Shown here: positions 17,738 through 26,384 of the stretch, piece by piece
How the letters are laid out: every line of letters starts with the position of its first letter
How positions within the stretch are numbered: the stretch's first letter is position 1
Origin: Paenibacillus yonginensis
GTDB lineage: Bacteria; Bacillota; Bacilli; Paenibacillales; Paenibacillaceae
DNA length: 64,000 nucleotides
NCBI RefSeq assembly: GCF_001685395.1
Contig: NZ_CP014167.1
Coordinates: forward strand, 372,001 to 436,000
Direction: 5' to 3'
Translations under genes and position numbers: made by a program
The notes under the pieces: model-generated
Database searches by the model: none
Seen by the model: only the letters and a program-made list of their open reading frames with translations
Told to the model about the DNA's origin: nothing

Positions 17738-19276
17738 CTATTCTCCTGAGACGTGGGCTGCCGGCTTGCCAGCCGAGGCTTTTTTATCCACTTGAACCCG
17801 GTCTTTCGGCATAAGCATGATAAACAGAGCGGCCAATGCCACTGCAATAAGCGACCATAAAAATGTATGGGCAATGGAGGTAGCCATGGCGTCCGAGATT
17901 TTGCTCAGCACAGCTTCAGGAATCAGCTTGCGGTTCTCCGGTGTCAAGGCGTTCTGCGGATTGCCGAAGGAAGCGGCATCCTGTCCGCTGCCGGCAAAAG
18001 CTTCTTTCATTTGACCGGTGAGCAGATTGCGCTGGATAATCCCGAAGATCGTAATGCCCACTGTCATGCCCAGAGAACGCATGAACGTAATCGTGGACGT
18101 AGCCGAACCGCGCTGGCGCATTTCGAAATGATGAATGCTGGCAAGGTTCAGGGTGGAGAAGGAGAAACCAACTCCGATACCGGTGATAATGCTATAAACG
18201 GTCAATAAAGCCCGCGAGGAATCCGAATTCAGGGTGCCAAGCAGAATCATGCCGGCAATAAAAAAGACGATCGAAATCAGCATGATATTCCGGAACGAAA
18301 GGCGGGTGGACAACAGGCCGCCGGATTGCGCACCGATGACCGAGCCGATCATCATCGGCATCAGGATCAGTCCGGAGTTGGTGGCCGAACCGCCGTAAAC
18401 TCCCTGCACGAAGATTGGAATATAAACCGTTGCGACAATAAACACGGCTCCATAAAAAAGAGCAACGGCGTTGCTGGCCGCAAACAGCCGGACCTTGAAC
18501 ATTTCGAAAGAAATAATCGGCTCGGAAGCCTTCCGTTCGATCAGCAGGAACGCGATCAGCAAGGCGGCAAATCCGGCGAACAAACCGATAATTTGCGCCG
18601 AATTCCAGGCATAAGTGTCGCCGCCCAGCTCAAGCCCGAACATCAGGCAGACGATGGCTCCCACCAGCGTAATCGCGCCGAACCAATCAATCTTCTGCTT
18701 CATATGGGATGGAGACTCTTTGTAGAAGCCCATAATCAGGATAAAGGATACGATTCCGACGGGAACGTTGATGTAAAACACCCAGTTCCAGCCCAGGTGA
18801 TCTGTAATAAATGCCCCCAGAAGCGGGCCTACAATGCTGGACAATCCGAATACCGCGCCGAACAGGCCTGTAGCTTTACCACGGGATTTAGGCGGGAAGA
18901 TGTCAAAAATAATCGTGAAGGCGATCGGCATCAAAGCGCCGCCTCCAATACCTTGAATGACCCGGAACAAGCTGAGCTGCGTAATGCTGGTGGCAAGGCC
19001 GCACAGAATCGAACCGAGCAGAAAAACGACGATGCCAAAGACGTAGAAACGTTTGCGTCCATACATGTCGGATAATTTACCGAAGATCGGGGTACCGGCC
19101 ATTACGGCTACCATATAAGCGGAGGTTACCCATACAAATTGTTCCATACCGCCCAGGTCGGATACAATGGTTCCCATTGCGGTAGTTACGATCGTGTTGT
19201 CCATTGCCGCCATCAAAATGCCCAGCAGCAAACCGGCCACGATAAACCGGAGACTTCTTGGATTGCTTTGAATCAT
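17738..19276 (-). CDS. MFS drug exporter, DHA2 family (EmrB/QacA type)
   Basis: Proton-driven multidrug exporter of 512 residues with 14 predicted membrane segments. The DHA2 signatures are present: MDNTIVTTAMGTI in helix 1, GKLSDMYGRKRFYV (motif A), VIQGIGGGALMP (motif B/G region) and GLFGAVFGLSSIVGPLLGAF (motif C, antiporter). AAGGAG stands before the ATG. First gene of an exporter-padR operon whose promoter is overlaid by two perfect palindromes, a drug-inducible arrangement. Confidence 0.92.
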   Translation of the reverse strand: MIQSNPRSLRFIVAGLLLGILMAAMDNTIVTTAMGTIVSDLGGMEQFVWVTSAYMVAVMAGTPIFGKLSDMYGRKRFYVFGIVVFLLGSILCGLATSITQLSLFRVIQGIGGGALMPIAFTIIFDIFPPKSRGKATGLFGAVFGLSSIVGPLLGAFITDHLGWNWVFYINVPVGIVSFILIMGFYKESPSHMKQKIDWFGAITLVGAIVCLMFGLELGGDTYAWNSAQIIGLFAGFAALLIAFLLIERKASEPIISFEMFKVRLFAASNAVALFYGAVFIVATVYIPIFVQGVYGGSATNSGLILMPMMIGSVIGAQSGGLLSTRLSFRNIMLISIVFFIAGMILLGTLNSDSSRALLTVYSIITGIGVGFSFSTLNLASIHHFEMRQRGSATSTITFMRSLGMTVGITIFGIIQRNLLTGQMKEAFAGSGQDAASFGNPQNALTPENRKLIPEAVLSKISDAMATSIAHTFLWSLIAVALAALFIMLMPKDRVQVDKKASAGKPAAHVSGE

Positions 19277-19295
19277 GATTAAACTCCTTTTTCTT

Positions 19296-19338
19296 TATTC
19301 AAATTTGAATACTTCATCATTATATTCAAATTTGAATA
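19296..19338. promoter_or_regulatory. Two identical 16-bp palindromes, PadR operator
   Basis: TATTCAAATTTGAATA occurs exactly twice, at 19296-19311 and 19323-19338, with centres 27 bp apart. The right copy lies within the -35/-10 spacer region (overlapping the end of the -10) and the left copy covers the start of the transcript. This is a textbook repressor layout, and the adjacent padR is the obvious binder. Confidence 0.8.
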
Positions 19339-19346
19339 GAAATCAA
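19319..19346 (-). promoter_or_regulatory. Promoter of the exporter-padR operon
   Basis: Minus-strand TTGATT (19341-19346), 16-nt spacer, TATAAT (19319-19324). Nearly the whole spacer is operator. Confidence 0.75.
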
Positions 19347-19391
19347 TTAAAAAAATCGCGATCTTCGTAAAAAGAAGACCACGACTTTTTT
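19347..19391 (-). terminator. Terminator downstream of the Gfo/Idh/MocA gene
   Basis: On the minus strand an inner TCTTC/GAAGA stem and an outer TCG/CGA are followed by six T. It abuts the -35 of the exporter promoter. Confidence 0.65.
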
Positions 19392-19437
19392 AAAAAACTT
19401 CAAAAGTTCCACTGCAGGACTAAGAACCTGCTTTGAC

Positions 19438-20433
19438 TTAATACATGCCCGTTTGGTCCGCCGGATAGACGAGCCCAAGCTGCCTGCGGGCTTCATCCAT
19501 AATTTCAGCCGAGATTAAAGTCCGTTCGTGGCTGTTGACGGTGGATTCGATGGAGCCCTGGCGGATCATTTTCATAAACTCAACCGTCTCATAGGTCATC
19601 GTAGGCAAAGCGGTAGGGATCGAAATATCCTCCTCATGGCCGTCCCGGTAACGGATCACGACATGGTGAGGTTCGCTCAGTTTGTCGATCACGATTGAGC
19701 CAAGCTCACCCTGGATTTCGGAGGGGAGGGCGGAGTCGGTAATTTTGGAATACATGACAACCGCATCCATCTCCGGATAAGAGGCAATCAGGGTGCCTTC
19801 GCCGTCTACACCTGATTCCAGCATATATCCGGTCGCTTTGACGGTAGATGGCTTGCCAAACAGCGTCACCATCGGATAGATGCCGTAGATCCCCAGATCC
19901 ATTAACGCTCCGTTAGAGAATTCCGGTTTAAAGGCATTCAGGATTTCGCCCTCCTTGTAAGCATCGTACCGGGAGGAATATTGACAGAAGTTGGCGATAT
20001 AACGGCGGATCGGACCGATCTTGTTCAGATTGTCGCGAATGGTCCGGAAGTTCGGCAGCAGAGTTGTTTTCAGGGCTTCCATAAAAACAACGTTGTTCGC
20101 TTTAGCCGCTTCAATCACAGCTTTGACCTCGCGTGCATTTGAAGCGGCCGGTTTCTCGCAGAGCACATGTTTGCCGCGATTCATCGCTTCGATGGCCTGG
20201 CTCGCATGGAGAGAATTGGGACTGGCAATATATACAGCGTCTATCGTATCGCTTTCCAGCATCGTATTCAGATCCGTGTAAGTATTCGGAATGTTGTGTT
20301 TCTCGGCAAAAGCTTGCGCTTTCTCAGAAGTCCGCGAATAGACGGCCGACAGGACAAAACCTTCGGCTTCAGTCGCGGCTTCAATGAACCGGTCGGTAAT
20401 CCAGTTGGTTCCAATGATGCCGAAACGAATCAT
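19438..20433 (-). CDS. Gfo/Idh/MocA-family oxidoreductase
   Basis: NAD(P)-dependent dehydrogenase of 331 residues for a sugar, inositol or related alcohol. The N-terminal Rossmann fold begins at once (IRFGIIGTNWITDRF), the family signature CEKPAASN is at about 92-99 with its Lys near the active site, and a C-terminal alpha/beta domain follows (GALMDLGIYGIYPMV). AAGGAGG stands before the ATG. It is a single gene with its own terminator; nothing nearby identifies the substrate. Confidence 0.85.
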   Translation of the reverse strand: MIRFGIIGTNWITDRFIEAATEAEGFVLSAVYSRTSEKAQAFAEKHNIPNTYTDLNTMLESDTIDAVYIASPNSLHASQAIEAMNRGKHVLCEKPAASNAREVKAVIEAAKANNVVFMEALKTTLLPNFRTIRDNLNKIGPIRRYIANFCQYSSRYDAYKEGEILNAFKPEFSNGALMDLGIYGIYPMVTLFGKPSTVKATGYMLESGVDGEGTLIASYPEMDAVVMYSKITDSALPSEIQGELGSIVIDKLSEPHHVVIRYRDGHEEDISIPTALPTMTYETVEFMKMIRQGSIESTVNSHERTLISAEIMDEARRQLGLVYPADQTGMY

Positions 20434-20595
20434 GTTATAGCCTCCTTAAGGTTGCTTGCGCCTGTGTACGTATCCGGCAGCAAGTATTCATCACATTGTC
20501 AGTTATAATAGAACCGGCAGAGAAATGCAACCCTGCTCAAGAATGGGGCCTGCCGATAACCATTTACATGACCCTTTTTCATAATCATTAAATAG

Positions 20596-20624
20596 AAAAA
20601 AAAGAAGACGGAAGACCGTCCTCT
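20596..20624 (-). terminator. Terminator of the glycosyltransferase gene
   Basis: Minus-strand GAGGACGG-TCTT-CCGTCTTC followed by a run of eight T. Confidence 0.8.
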
Positions 20625-20664
20625 CCATCTCCAATATAGAAGGCAGCGCCATCCCGATCGGCGT

Positions 20665-21381
20665 TCAGCCCGGCATACCTGCCAGCCGCTGCCGCAGCAT
20701 CGGCTCATAATAAGCTCTCATCATCTCAAATTCCGGTGTAATCCGGTCTATATGACGTACGGTTCCCATGCCGGAATGACGGCGGTATAGGGTTAACGGC
20801 TGATTCAAATACCCCATGTGCACCCCGTTGATCGCAATTCTGGCCCAGAGATCGTAGTCATGCGTATAAGGCAGATCGGGATTAAACCAGCCGACCGCTT
20901 CAATCAGGTTGCGCAGCATCATAACCGTGCAGCCGTTGATTGGACAATAGCTCAGCATGGCCGAAACGAGCGCTTTTTCACTCGGGAATGCGAATTGGCT
21001 GTTAGGCTGCACAATGCTGCCGTATTCATTAATCGTGTGATAATCGGTGAAGCTGAACTGAAGATGGTGACTTTCCATAAAAGCGACCTGGTTCGCAATT
21101 TTATCCGGATAGAAGGCGTCATCCGAGCTGAGCCAGACCACATATTTGCCGCTTGCGCGGGTCATACCGTGGTTAAGGGCGCTGGCCGTACCGCCGTTGG
21201 CTTTGCCCAGATAGACAATTCTCGAGCGGTAAGGGTCGATTTTGTATTGGTATTCCGTAGAACCGTCGTCCACGACAATGACTTCAATGGCTTCATAAGT
21301 TTGCGCCAGAACGCTGGAGATCGCATGGTCAATATACGGATCATTATAAAAAGGAATGACGACCGTTACAATCGGTGGCAT
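20665..21381 (-). CDS. Family 2 glycosyltransferase
   Basis: Cytoplasmic GT-A enzyme of 238 residues that transfers a sugar from a nucleotide donor. It has the GT2 start VTVVIPFYNDPYIDHAISSVLAQTY, the nucleotide-binding VVDDGST, a metal-binding SSDD at about 98-101 in VVWLSSDDAFYPDKI, and a catalytic-base region LPYTHDYDLWAR. No membrane helices, so it is probably a surface polysaccharide or teichoic-acid decorating enzyme. It is isolated from other polysaccharide genes. Confidence 0.85.
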   Translation of the reverse strand: MPPIVTVVIPFYNDPYIDHAISSVLAQTYEAIEVIVVDDGSTEYQYKIDPYRSRIVYLGKANGGTASALNHGMTRASGKYVVWLSSDDAFYPDKIANQVAFMESHHLQFSFTDYHTINEYGSIVQPNSQFAFPSEKALVSAMLSYCPINGCTVMMLRNLIEAVGWFNPDLPYTHDYDLWARIAINGVHMGYLNQPLTLYRRHSGMGTVRHIDRITPEFEMMRAYYEPMLRQRLAGMPG

Positions 21382-21474
21382 GTGTCCAACACCTTTCTAA
21401 AGAGTTTCGGGCTATGTAATCAGTGTATGAAGTTGAAAGGGCGGGGGCTTGGATGGCTGTACCGCTTTCTGGTG

Positions 21475-21526
21475 AAAAAAAGACCTGAAGAAAGGTCTCC
21501 TGATCGGAGCCGTTCTTCAGGTCTTT
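21475..21526 (-). terminator. Terminator of fabH
   Basis: Perfect 14-bp arms AAAGACCTGAAGAA and TTCTTCAGGTCTTT, followed on the minus strand by seven T. Confidence 0.88.
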
Positions 21527-21544
21527 GCTGGCTGAGCTGGCTGT

Positions 21545-22558
21545 CTACAAGGCCCAGCGCAGCAGCAGTCCGGCCTGGGACAAGCCGCCGCCAAAGCCGT
21601 ACAGCATCAGCAATTGACCAGAGCGAATCCGTCCGTCGCGGACAGCCTGATGCAGGGCAATCGGGATAGAAGCGGCGGATGTATTGCCGGTATAAGCAAG
21701 TGTACTTAGCGTCTTCTCCAGCGGGATGCCGGTCCGTTCGCTGACCGCTTCCAGAATCCGAATGTTCGGATTGTGTGGCACAAACCAATCCAGATCCTGA
21801 GCGGCGATGCCGGTTTGAGCTAAAAACTGTTCGATGCCCTCCGGCACCCGGCTGATCGCCCAGCGATAGACAGCCCGGCCGTTTTGCACGATAAAGCCGT
21901 TCTGCTCAACTGCCATCTCGCCGATATTCGGCGCGAGGCTGGAGCGGTACAAATGATGGCCTTCTTCGCCATCTGTCAGAGCAATAGTGCTTAGCCAGGA
22001 TGCCGGTTCATCCGCCGATCCGGCTTCGACCAGCACGGCGCCAGCCCCGTCCCCGAACAGGATGCAGGTCGTCCGGTCTGTATAGTCGGTGATCTTGGAC
22101 AAAGCTTCAGCGCCGATGACGAGTATCTTACGGTGCATCCCCGTAGCGATCAGTCCGCCGGCGAGCTGAAGCGCCGCTACGAAACCCGCGCAGGCCGCCT
22201 GCACGTCAACGGCTCCGCTGCCGCCAATGCCGAATTCGGCCTGCACACGCGCCGCCATCTGCGGGAAAAAGGTATCCGGCGTTGTGGTTGCTACAATAAT
22301 ATAATCCACGTCTTTAAGCTCTACTCGGTACTCCTCCACCATGCTGCGAACCGCAGCAAAACACATATCGCTTGTAAATTCCCCTTGAGCGGCGATCCGC
22401 CGTTCGCGAATCCCTGTACGCTGGACAATCCATTCGTCCGACGTCTCCACCATGTTCTCCAGATCGGCGTTCGTCAGCTTCCTCTCCGGCAAATAGGAGC
22501 CGATCGCTGTAATCCTTGCGGTTGTTGTATATGTGAAGTTCCCGTCTTGTCTATTCAT
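21545..22558 (-). CDS. fabH: 3-oxoacyl-ACP synthase III (FabH)
   Basis: Starts fatty acid chains by condensing a short acyl-CoA with malonyl-ACP; in Bacillota it prefers branched starters. The 337 residues carry the triad Cys123 (DVQAACAGF), His262 (VPHNPNIRI) and Asn292 (AYTGNTSAA). The usual PHQAN around the His is PHNPN here, which suggests a second FabH paralogue rather than the main housekeeping copy. AAGGAGG precedes the ATG, and a FapR operator overlies the transcript start. Confidence 0.9.
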   Translation of the reverse strand: MNRQDGNFTYTTTARITAIGSYLPERKLTNADLENMVETSDEWIVQRTGIRERRIAAQGEFTSDMCFAAVRSMVEEYRVELKDVDYIIVATTTPDTFFPQMAARVQAEFGIGGSGAVDVQAACAGFVAALQLAGGLIATGMHRKILVIGAEALSKITDYTDRTTCILFGDGAGAVLVEAGSADEPASWLSTIALTDGEEGHHLYRSSLAPNIGEMAVEQNGFIVQNGRAVYRWAISRVPEGIEQFLAQTGIAAQDLDWFVPHNPNIRILEAVSERTGIPLEKTLSTLAYTGNTSAASIPIALHQAVRDGRIRSGQLLMLYGFGGGLSQAGLLLRWAL

Positions 22559-22578
22559 TTCCCAAAAACCTCCTTTGG

Positions 22579-22596
22579 TTAGTACCAGATACTAAT
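22579..22596 (-). promoter_or_regulatory. FapR operator
   Basis: TTAGTACCAGATACTAAT matches the FapR box of Bacillus lipid genes (TTAGTACCTGATACTAAT) at all but one base. FapR represses fatty-acid and phospholipid synthesis genes and is released by malonyl-CoA. The site lies just downstream of the -10, where it blocks initiation. Confidence 0.85.
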
Positions 22597-22606
22597 ACTT
22601 AGTGCT

Positions 22607-22635
22607 AATATAACGTTTTGCAAAGCGGAAGTCAA
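22607..22635 (-). promoter_or_regulatory. Sigma-A promoter of fabH
   Basis: Minus-strand TTGACT (22630-22635), 17-nt spacer, TATATT (22607-22612). Confidence 0.8.
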
Positions 22636-22743
22636 CTTATCATTAGGGAGGGGCCCCTTATTTAGAATGGCTAAAAAAGTGGCACATGTGTGACAAATGT
22701 CATAGCAAAATTTCACAGTTGTCTGCATAATCTGTTTTTGTAA

Positions 22744-22763
22744 ATCTTCAAATATTTGAAGAT
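22744..22763. promoter_or_regulatory. 20-bp perfect palindrome, ArsR-type operator
   Basis: ATCTTCAAATATTTGAAGAT is fully symmetric and ends 25 bp before the ArsR gene start. Its size and AT-rich centre fit ArsR/SmtB operators, so autoregulation of the arsR-sulP operon is likely. Confidence 0.7.
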
Positions 22764-22788
22764 AACAGAACAGAAAGGGTGGGCTTGA

Positions 22789-23118
22789 ATGGATATGCAG
22801 ATTCCCCGCTTCAAGGCGGAATTTTTTAAAGCTTTGGCTCATCCGCTTCGGATACGGATTCTGGAGGTGTTGTGCGAAGGAGAACGCAACGTCAATGAAA
22901 TTCAATCGATCGTAGGTCTTGAAGGTTCTGCAGTATCCCAGCAATTAGCGGTACTGCGCGCCAAAAATCTGGTAAACACCGTCAAATCCGGCACCACCGT
23001 CACTTATTCGCTCCGCGACCCGCTGATCCGTGATCTGCTGGCCGTGGCGAAGCAAATTTTTAACAACCACCTGGTTGAAACCATTTCGGTATTGGAAGAA
23101 ATGCAGCAGAACCCATAG
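22789..23118 (+). CDS. ArsR/SmtB-family regulator
   Basis: Small winged-helix repressor of 109 residues: FKALAHPLRIRILEVLCEG at the N-terminus and the recognition helix GSAVSQQLAVLRAKNLV at about 47-63, then a beta wing (VKSGTTVTYSL). It has a single Cys (about residue 29) and lacks the CxC arsenic site, so it is not a classical As(III) sensor. It is followed 18 bp later by a SulP transporter and preceded by a palindrome. The signal may be an oxyanion, a reactive sulfur species or pH; this cannot be told from sequence. Confidence 0.88.
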   Translation: MDMQIPRFKAEFFKALAHPLRIRILEVLCEGERNVNEIQSIVGLEGSAVSQQLAVLRAKNLVNTVKSGTTVTYSLRDPLIRDLLAVAKQIFNNHLVETISVLEEMQQNP

Positions 23119-23136
23119 AGAAAAGAAGGTAGAAAG

Positions 23137-24915
23137 ATGAAGTGGAGTGGACGTTATCAGCATTACACCGGGGAAGCGTTTAGAAGGGATCTGATCGCAG
23201 GGGGCATTGTCGGCATTGTCGCGATTCCGCTGGGCATGGCCTTTGCCATCGCCTCGGGCGTCAAACCGGAATATGGGCTGTATACGACAATTGTAGCGGG
23301 TATTCTTATTTCTTTGTTTGGAGGTTCGAAGTTTCAGATCGGCGGTCCTACAGGTGCCTTTATTCCGGTGCTGCTTGGCATCGTGATGCAATACGGGTAT
23401 CAGGATCTGTTGATCGCCGGTTTTATGGGCGGCGTTATTCTGCTGCTGATGGGGGTGCTGCGGCTGGGATTCCTGATCCGCTATATCCCCAAACCCGTGA
23501 CGATTGGATTTACGGCGGGGATCGCCGTGACGATTTTCTCGGGACAAATCGGGAATTTCCTGGGGCTTACCGGCGTCAAGCGGCATGAATATTTCCTCGG
23601 GAGCATGCGGGAGCTCTGGGACCGGCTTCCCACCTGGAATTTGTACAGCGTGCTCACCGCCGCGATTTGTCTGGCGGCTCTGTTGATCACTCCGAAGCTG
23701 CTGCCTAAGCTGCCGGCGTCCATGGTGGGGCTGCTGCTGTCGACCGCGGCTGCGCTTTGGCTTTATCCCGGTCAAGTGGCAACCATCGGTTCGGCATACG
23801 GTACAATTCCCGGCGGACTGCCGGTGATTCACGGGCTGGATTTATCAGCGTCTCATCTGCTGCGGCTGCTGGAGCCGGCGCTGATCATCGCGATGCTGGG
23901 CAGCATCGAATCGCTGCTGTCAGCCGTTGTCGCAGACGGTATGAGCGGTACACGCCATAACAGCAACCGCGAGCTGCTTGGGCAGGGTATCGCTAATATA
24001 GTTACGCCTTTCTTTGGCGGGATTCCCGCCACGGGCGCCATTGCCCGGACGGCAACCAATATCCGCAGCGCAGCGGCATCCCCGCTTTCTGGGATTGTGC
24101 ACGGGATTGTGGTGCTGCTGATTGTTGCGTTGTTTGCACCCTATGCCTCCAACATCCCTTTGGCGAGCATGGCGCCTGTATTGATGATGGTGGCCTGGAA
24201 TATGAGCGAACGCAAAGCATTTGTCAAAATGCTGAAGACCCGCACCGGCGATTCGGTTATTTTGCTGGTAACCTTCTTTCTTACCGTATTCACCACCTTG
24301 ACGACAGCGGTGGAAGCCGGGCTGCTGCTGGCGGCCGTTTTGTTTATTTGGGGGATGAGCCGTTCGCTTGTCATGCATAAAGCGCTGCCAGACGCGGCGC
24401 ACGGCGAACGCAAAATGCAAGCGCTGCAGCCAGACCGCCACCATGATTGTCCGCAGATCGCGATCTTCAGCGTCAATGGGGCGCTGTTCTTCGGCGCAGC
24501 CACAGCTTTTGAGGAGGAAGGCAGCGAACTGGCCAAACACCCGCTGGGCTGCGTCATTCTGCGGATGAGCCGGGTGCCGTTTATGGACACGACGGGGGAA
24601 GCTCAGTTCACAGAGCTGGTGCGAAAGCTGCAGGATAAAGGCACAACCGTGCTGGTGGCGGGACTAAACCGCCAGCCGAAGGAAATGCTGACGAAAACGG
24701 GTGGTTATGCGCGGCTTGGCGACCGCCACTGCTTTGAACATACCGGCGAAGCGCTCGACTTCGCCTTGTCCAGAGTGGACCGGCCGACCTGCAAAGGCTG
24801 CCGTCAATTCGCGTTCCGGGAATGTGCTTCTTTGTGCAAAGCAGAAGGAGAGACGGCTGGATTTGCCGTTCCGGGTTCGGCGGGGCCTTCGGTACAGAAG
24901 CCGGGCACTATTTAA
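23137..24915 (+). CDS. SulP-family anion transporter with STAS domain and Cys-rich tail
   Basis: Membrane transporter of 592 residues for sulfate, bicarbonate or a related anion. About 12 hydrophobic segments cover residues 20-410, including GLYTTIVAGILISLFGGSKFQIGGPTGAF split for the family motif, followed by a cytoplasmic STAS domain (about 435-545). Past the STAS domain the tail holds C552, C555, C563 and C567 (spacing C-x2-C-x7-C-x3-C), a possible metal or redox site that core SulP proteins do not need. Second gene of an operon with an ArsR regulator, ended by a very strong bidirectional terminator. Confidence 0.9.
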   Translation: MKWSGRYQHYTGEAFRRDLIAGGIVGIVAIPLGMAFAIASGVKPEYGLYTTIVAGILISLFGGSKFQIGGPTGAFIPVLLGIVMQYGYQDLLIAGFMGGVILLLMGVLRLGFLIRYIPKPVTIGFTAGIAVTIFSGQIGNFLGLTGVKRHEYFLGSMRELWDRLPTWNLYSVLTAAICLAALLITPKLLPKLPASMVGLLLSTAAALWLYPGQVATIGSAYGTIPGGLPVIHGLDLSASHLLRLLEPALIIAMLGSIESLLSAVVADGMSGTRHNSNRELLGQGIANIVTPFFGGIPATGAIARTATNIRSAAASPLSGIVHGIVVLLIVALFAPYASNIPLASMAPVLMMVAWNMSERKAFVKMLKTRTGDSVILLVTFFLTVFTTLTTAVEAGLLLAAVLFIWGMSRSLVMHKALPDAAHGERKMQALQPDRHHDCPQIAIFSVNGALFFGAATAFEEEGSELAKHPLGCVILRMSRVPFMDTTGEAQFTELVRKLQDKGTTVLVAGLNRQPKEMLTKTGGYARLGDRHCFEHTGEALDFALSRVDRPTCKGCRQFAFRECASLCKAEGETAGFAVPGSAGPSVQKPGTI

Positions 24916-25000
24916 CAGATTAAGAGCTTTCGTTTGATAGAGCATTCGATTCTAGCCAATATTTCGCAAATCGCTGCAGCCGGCCACCATACGGATATAA

Positions 25001-25046
25001 CACAAAAAGCGGTTTTTCCTTCTCTGAGGAAAAACCGCTTTTTGTG
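25001..25046. terminator. Bidirectional terminator between sulP and fabV
   Basis: Perfect 20-bp arms at 25001-25020 and 25027-25046 with a 6-nt TCTCTG loop; A/T runs on both sides of the GC core serve as U tracts for either strand. Confidence 0.93.
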
Positions 25047-25075
25047 CTGCCGCTGACAAGGCCAGCAGCCTATTA

Positions 25076-26266
25076 TTAGTTTTGGTGCGGAACTTCAATC
25101 TCCGGGTTCACGTCCGCTTCGTAATCCACGCCTTCGGTCTCAAAGCCGAACAACTGGAAGAACTCTCTGCGGTAGCCTTCCAGATCGGTCAGCTTCCAGA
25201 TGTTCTCGCTGTCCACGCTGTTCCAGATGTCAGCCACTTCCTGCTGCACATCTTCGCGCATTTCCCAATCGTCAATACGGATGCGGTTTAGTTCATCGAC
25301 AGGCACATCGCCTTCGGTATACAAACGCTCCGCAAATAGACGGTACATTTGCTCAATCGTACCTTCGTGAATACCTTTCTCCTTCATCACCTTGTAAAGC
25401 GCCGAAATGTACAGCGGCACAATCGGGATGGCGGAGGAGGATTGCGTCACAAGCGCTTTGCCGACCACGACATAAGCATGTCCCTGTTTTGCGGCAAGCT
25501 GATCGTTCATCCGGCGGGCGGTAGCCTCCAAATGATCTTTGGCTTGACCGATGGAGCCGTCACGGTAAATCGGCTGGGTAAGCGCAGGACCGAGGTAAGA
25601 ATAGGCCAGCGTAATAACGCCGTCAGCCAGCACGCCCGCTTCTTCGAGCATCTGCATCCAGTCCTGCCAGTCATTGCCGCCCATGACTTCAACGGTGGCT
25701 TTGATTTCTTCTTCGGTTGCCGGCTCAATCGAAATATCGGTCACCGTGCCGTTATGGAAATCAACCGTTTTGTTGGTGTAGGTTTGTCCGATCGGCTTCA
25801 GCACGGAATTAAATACTTCGCCTGTTGCCGGGTCTGTTTTGCGCGCAGTAGCCACGCTGTAGATGACCATGTCCACTTGTCCAAGCTCACGTTTGATCAG
25901 CTCAGCCGTGCGCTTCTTCGTGTCAGCGTCAAAAGCATCGCCGGTTACGCTGAACGATTTCAGTCCTGCTTCTTCGGCTGCTTTCTCAAAGGCTGCAGAG
26001 TTGTACCAGCCAGCAGACGCTGTGCGGGTTTGGGTGCTTTTGCTTGGACGGTAAACGCCAACCGTGTTGGCGCCGGAGCCGAATGCGGCCACGATCCGCG
26101 CTGACAGGCCGTAGCCGGTAGAAGCGCCGATGACGAGCACATTGCGGGGCCCTTTAACAGCGGGCTGGGATTTTACATAATCGATTTGCTGCTGGACCTG
26201 CGCCGCACAACCGACCGGATGTGAAGTGGTGCAGATAAAGCCGCGTGTTCTTGGTTTAATAATCAT
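25076..26266 (-). CDS. fabV: Enoyl-ACP reductase FabV (trans-2-enoyl-CoA reductase family)
   Basis: NAD(P)H-dependent reductase of the last step of fatty acid elongation, naturally insensitive to triclosan in studied members. The 396 residues have the usual length, the cofactor fold VLVIGASTGYGLSARI (about 44-58) and the FabV-type active pair Tyr234-x8-Lys243 (PIYRDGSIGQAK), which differs from the FabI spacing. The C-terminal extension beyond the Rossmann core is typical. AAAGGAA precedes the ATG. Unlike fabH 3 kb away, no FapR box was found upstream. Confidence 0.93.
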   Translation of the reverse strand: MIIKPRTRGFICTTSHPVGCAAQVQQQIDYVKSQPAVKGPRNVLVIGASTGYGLSARIVAAFGSGANTVGVYRPSKSTQTRTASAGWYNSAAFEKAAEEAGLKSFSVTGDAFDADTKKRTAELIKRELGQVDMVIYSVATARKTDPATGEVFNSVLKPIGQTYTNKTVDFHNGTVTDISIEPATEEEIKATVEVMGGNDWQDWMQMLEEAGVLADGVITLAYSYLGPALTQPIYRDGSIGQAKDHLEATARRMNDQLAAKQGHAYVVVGKALVTQSSSAIPIVPLYISALYKVMKEKGIHEGTIEQMYRLFAERLYTEGDVPVDELNRIRIDDWEMREDVQQEVADIWNSVDSENIWKLTDLEGYRREFFQLFGFETEGVDYEADVNPEIEVPHQN

Positions 26267-26384
26267 CAGTTTAAGTTCCTTTCTTTATCCGTAATTTCCT
26301 TTATACGAGATTTCAGCGTTAAGGCGTATGTAGGGCGTACGCTTCCTATTTTAGCAACAATTAACCTTTCATAACCAGTGCCTT

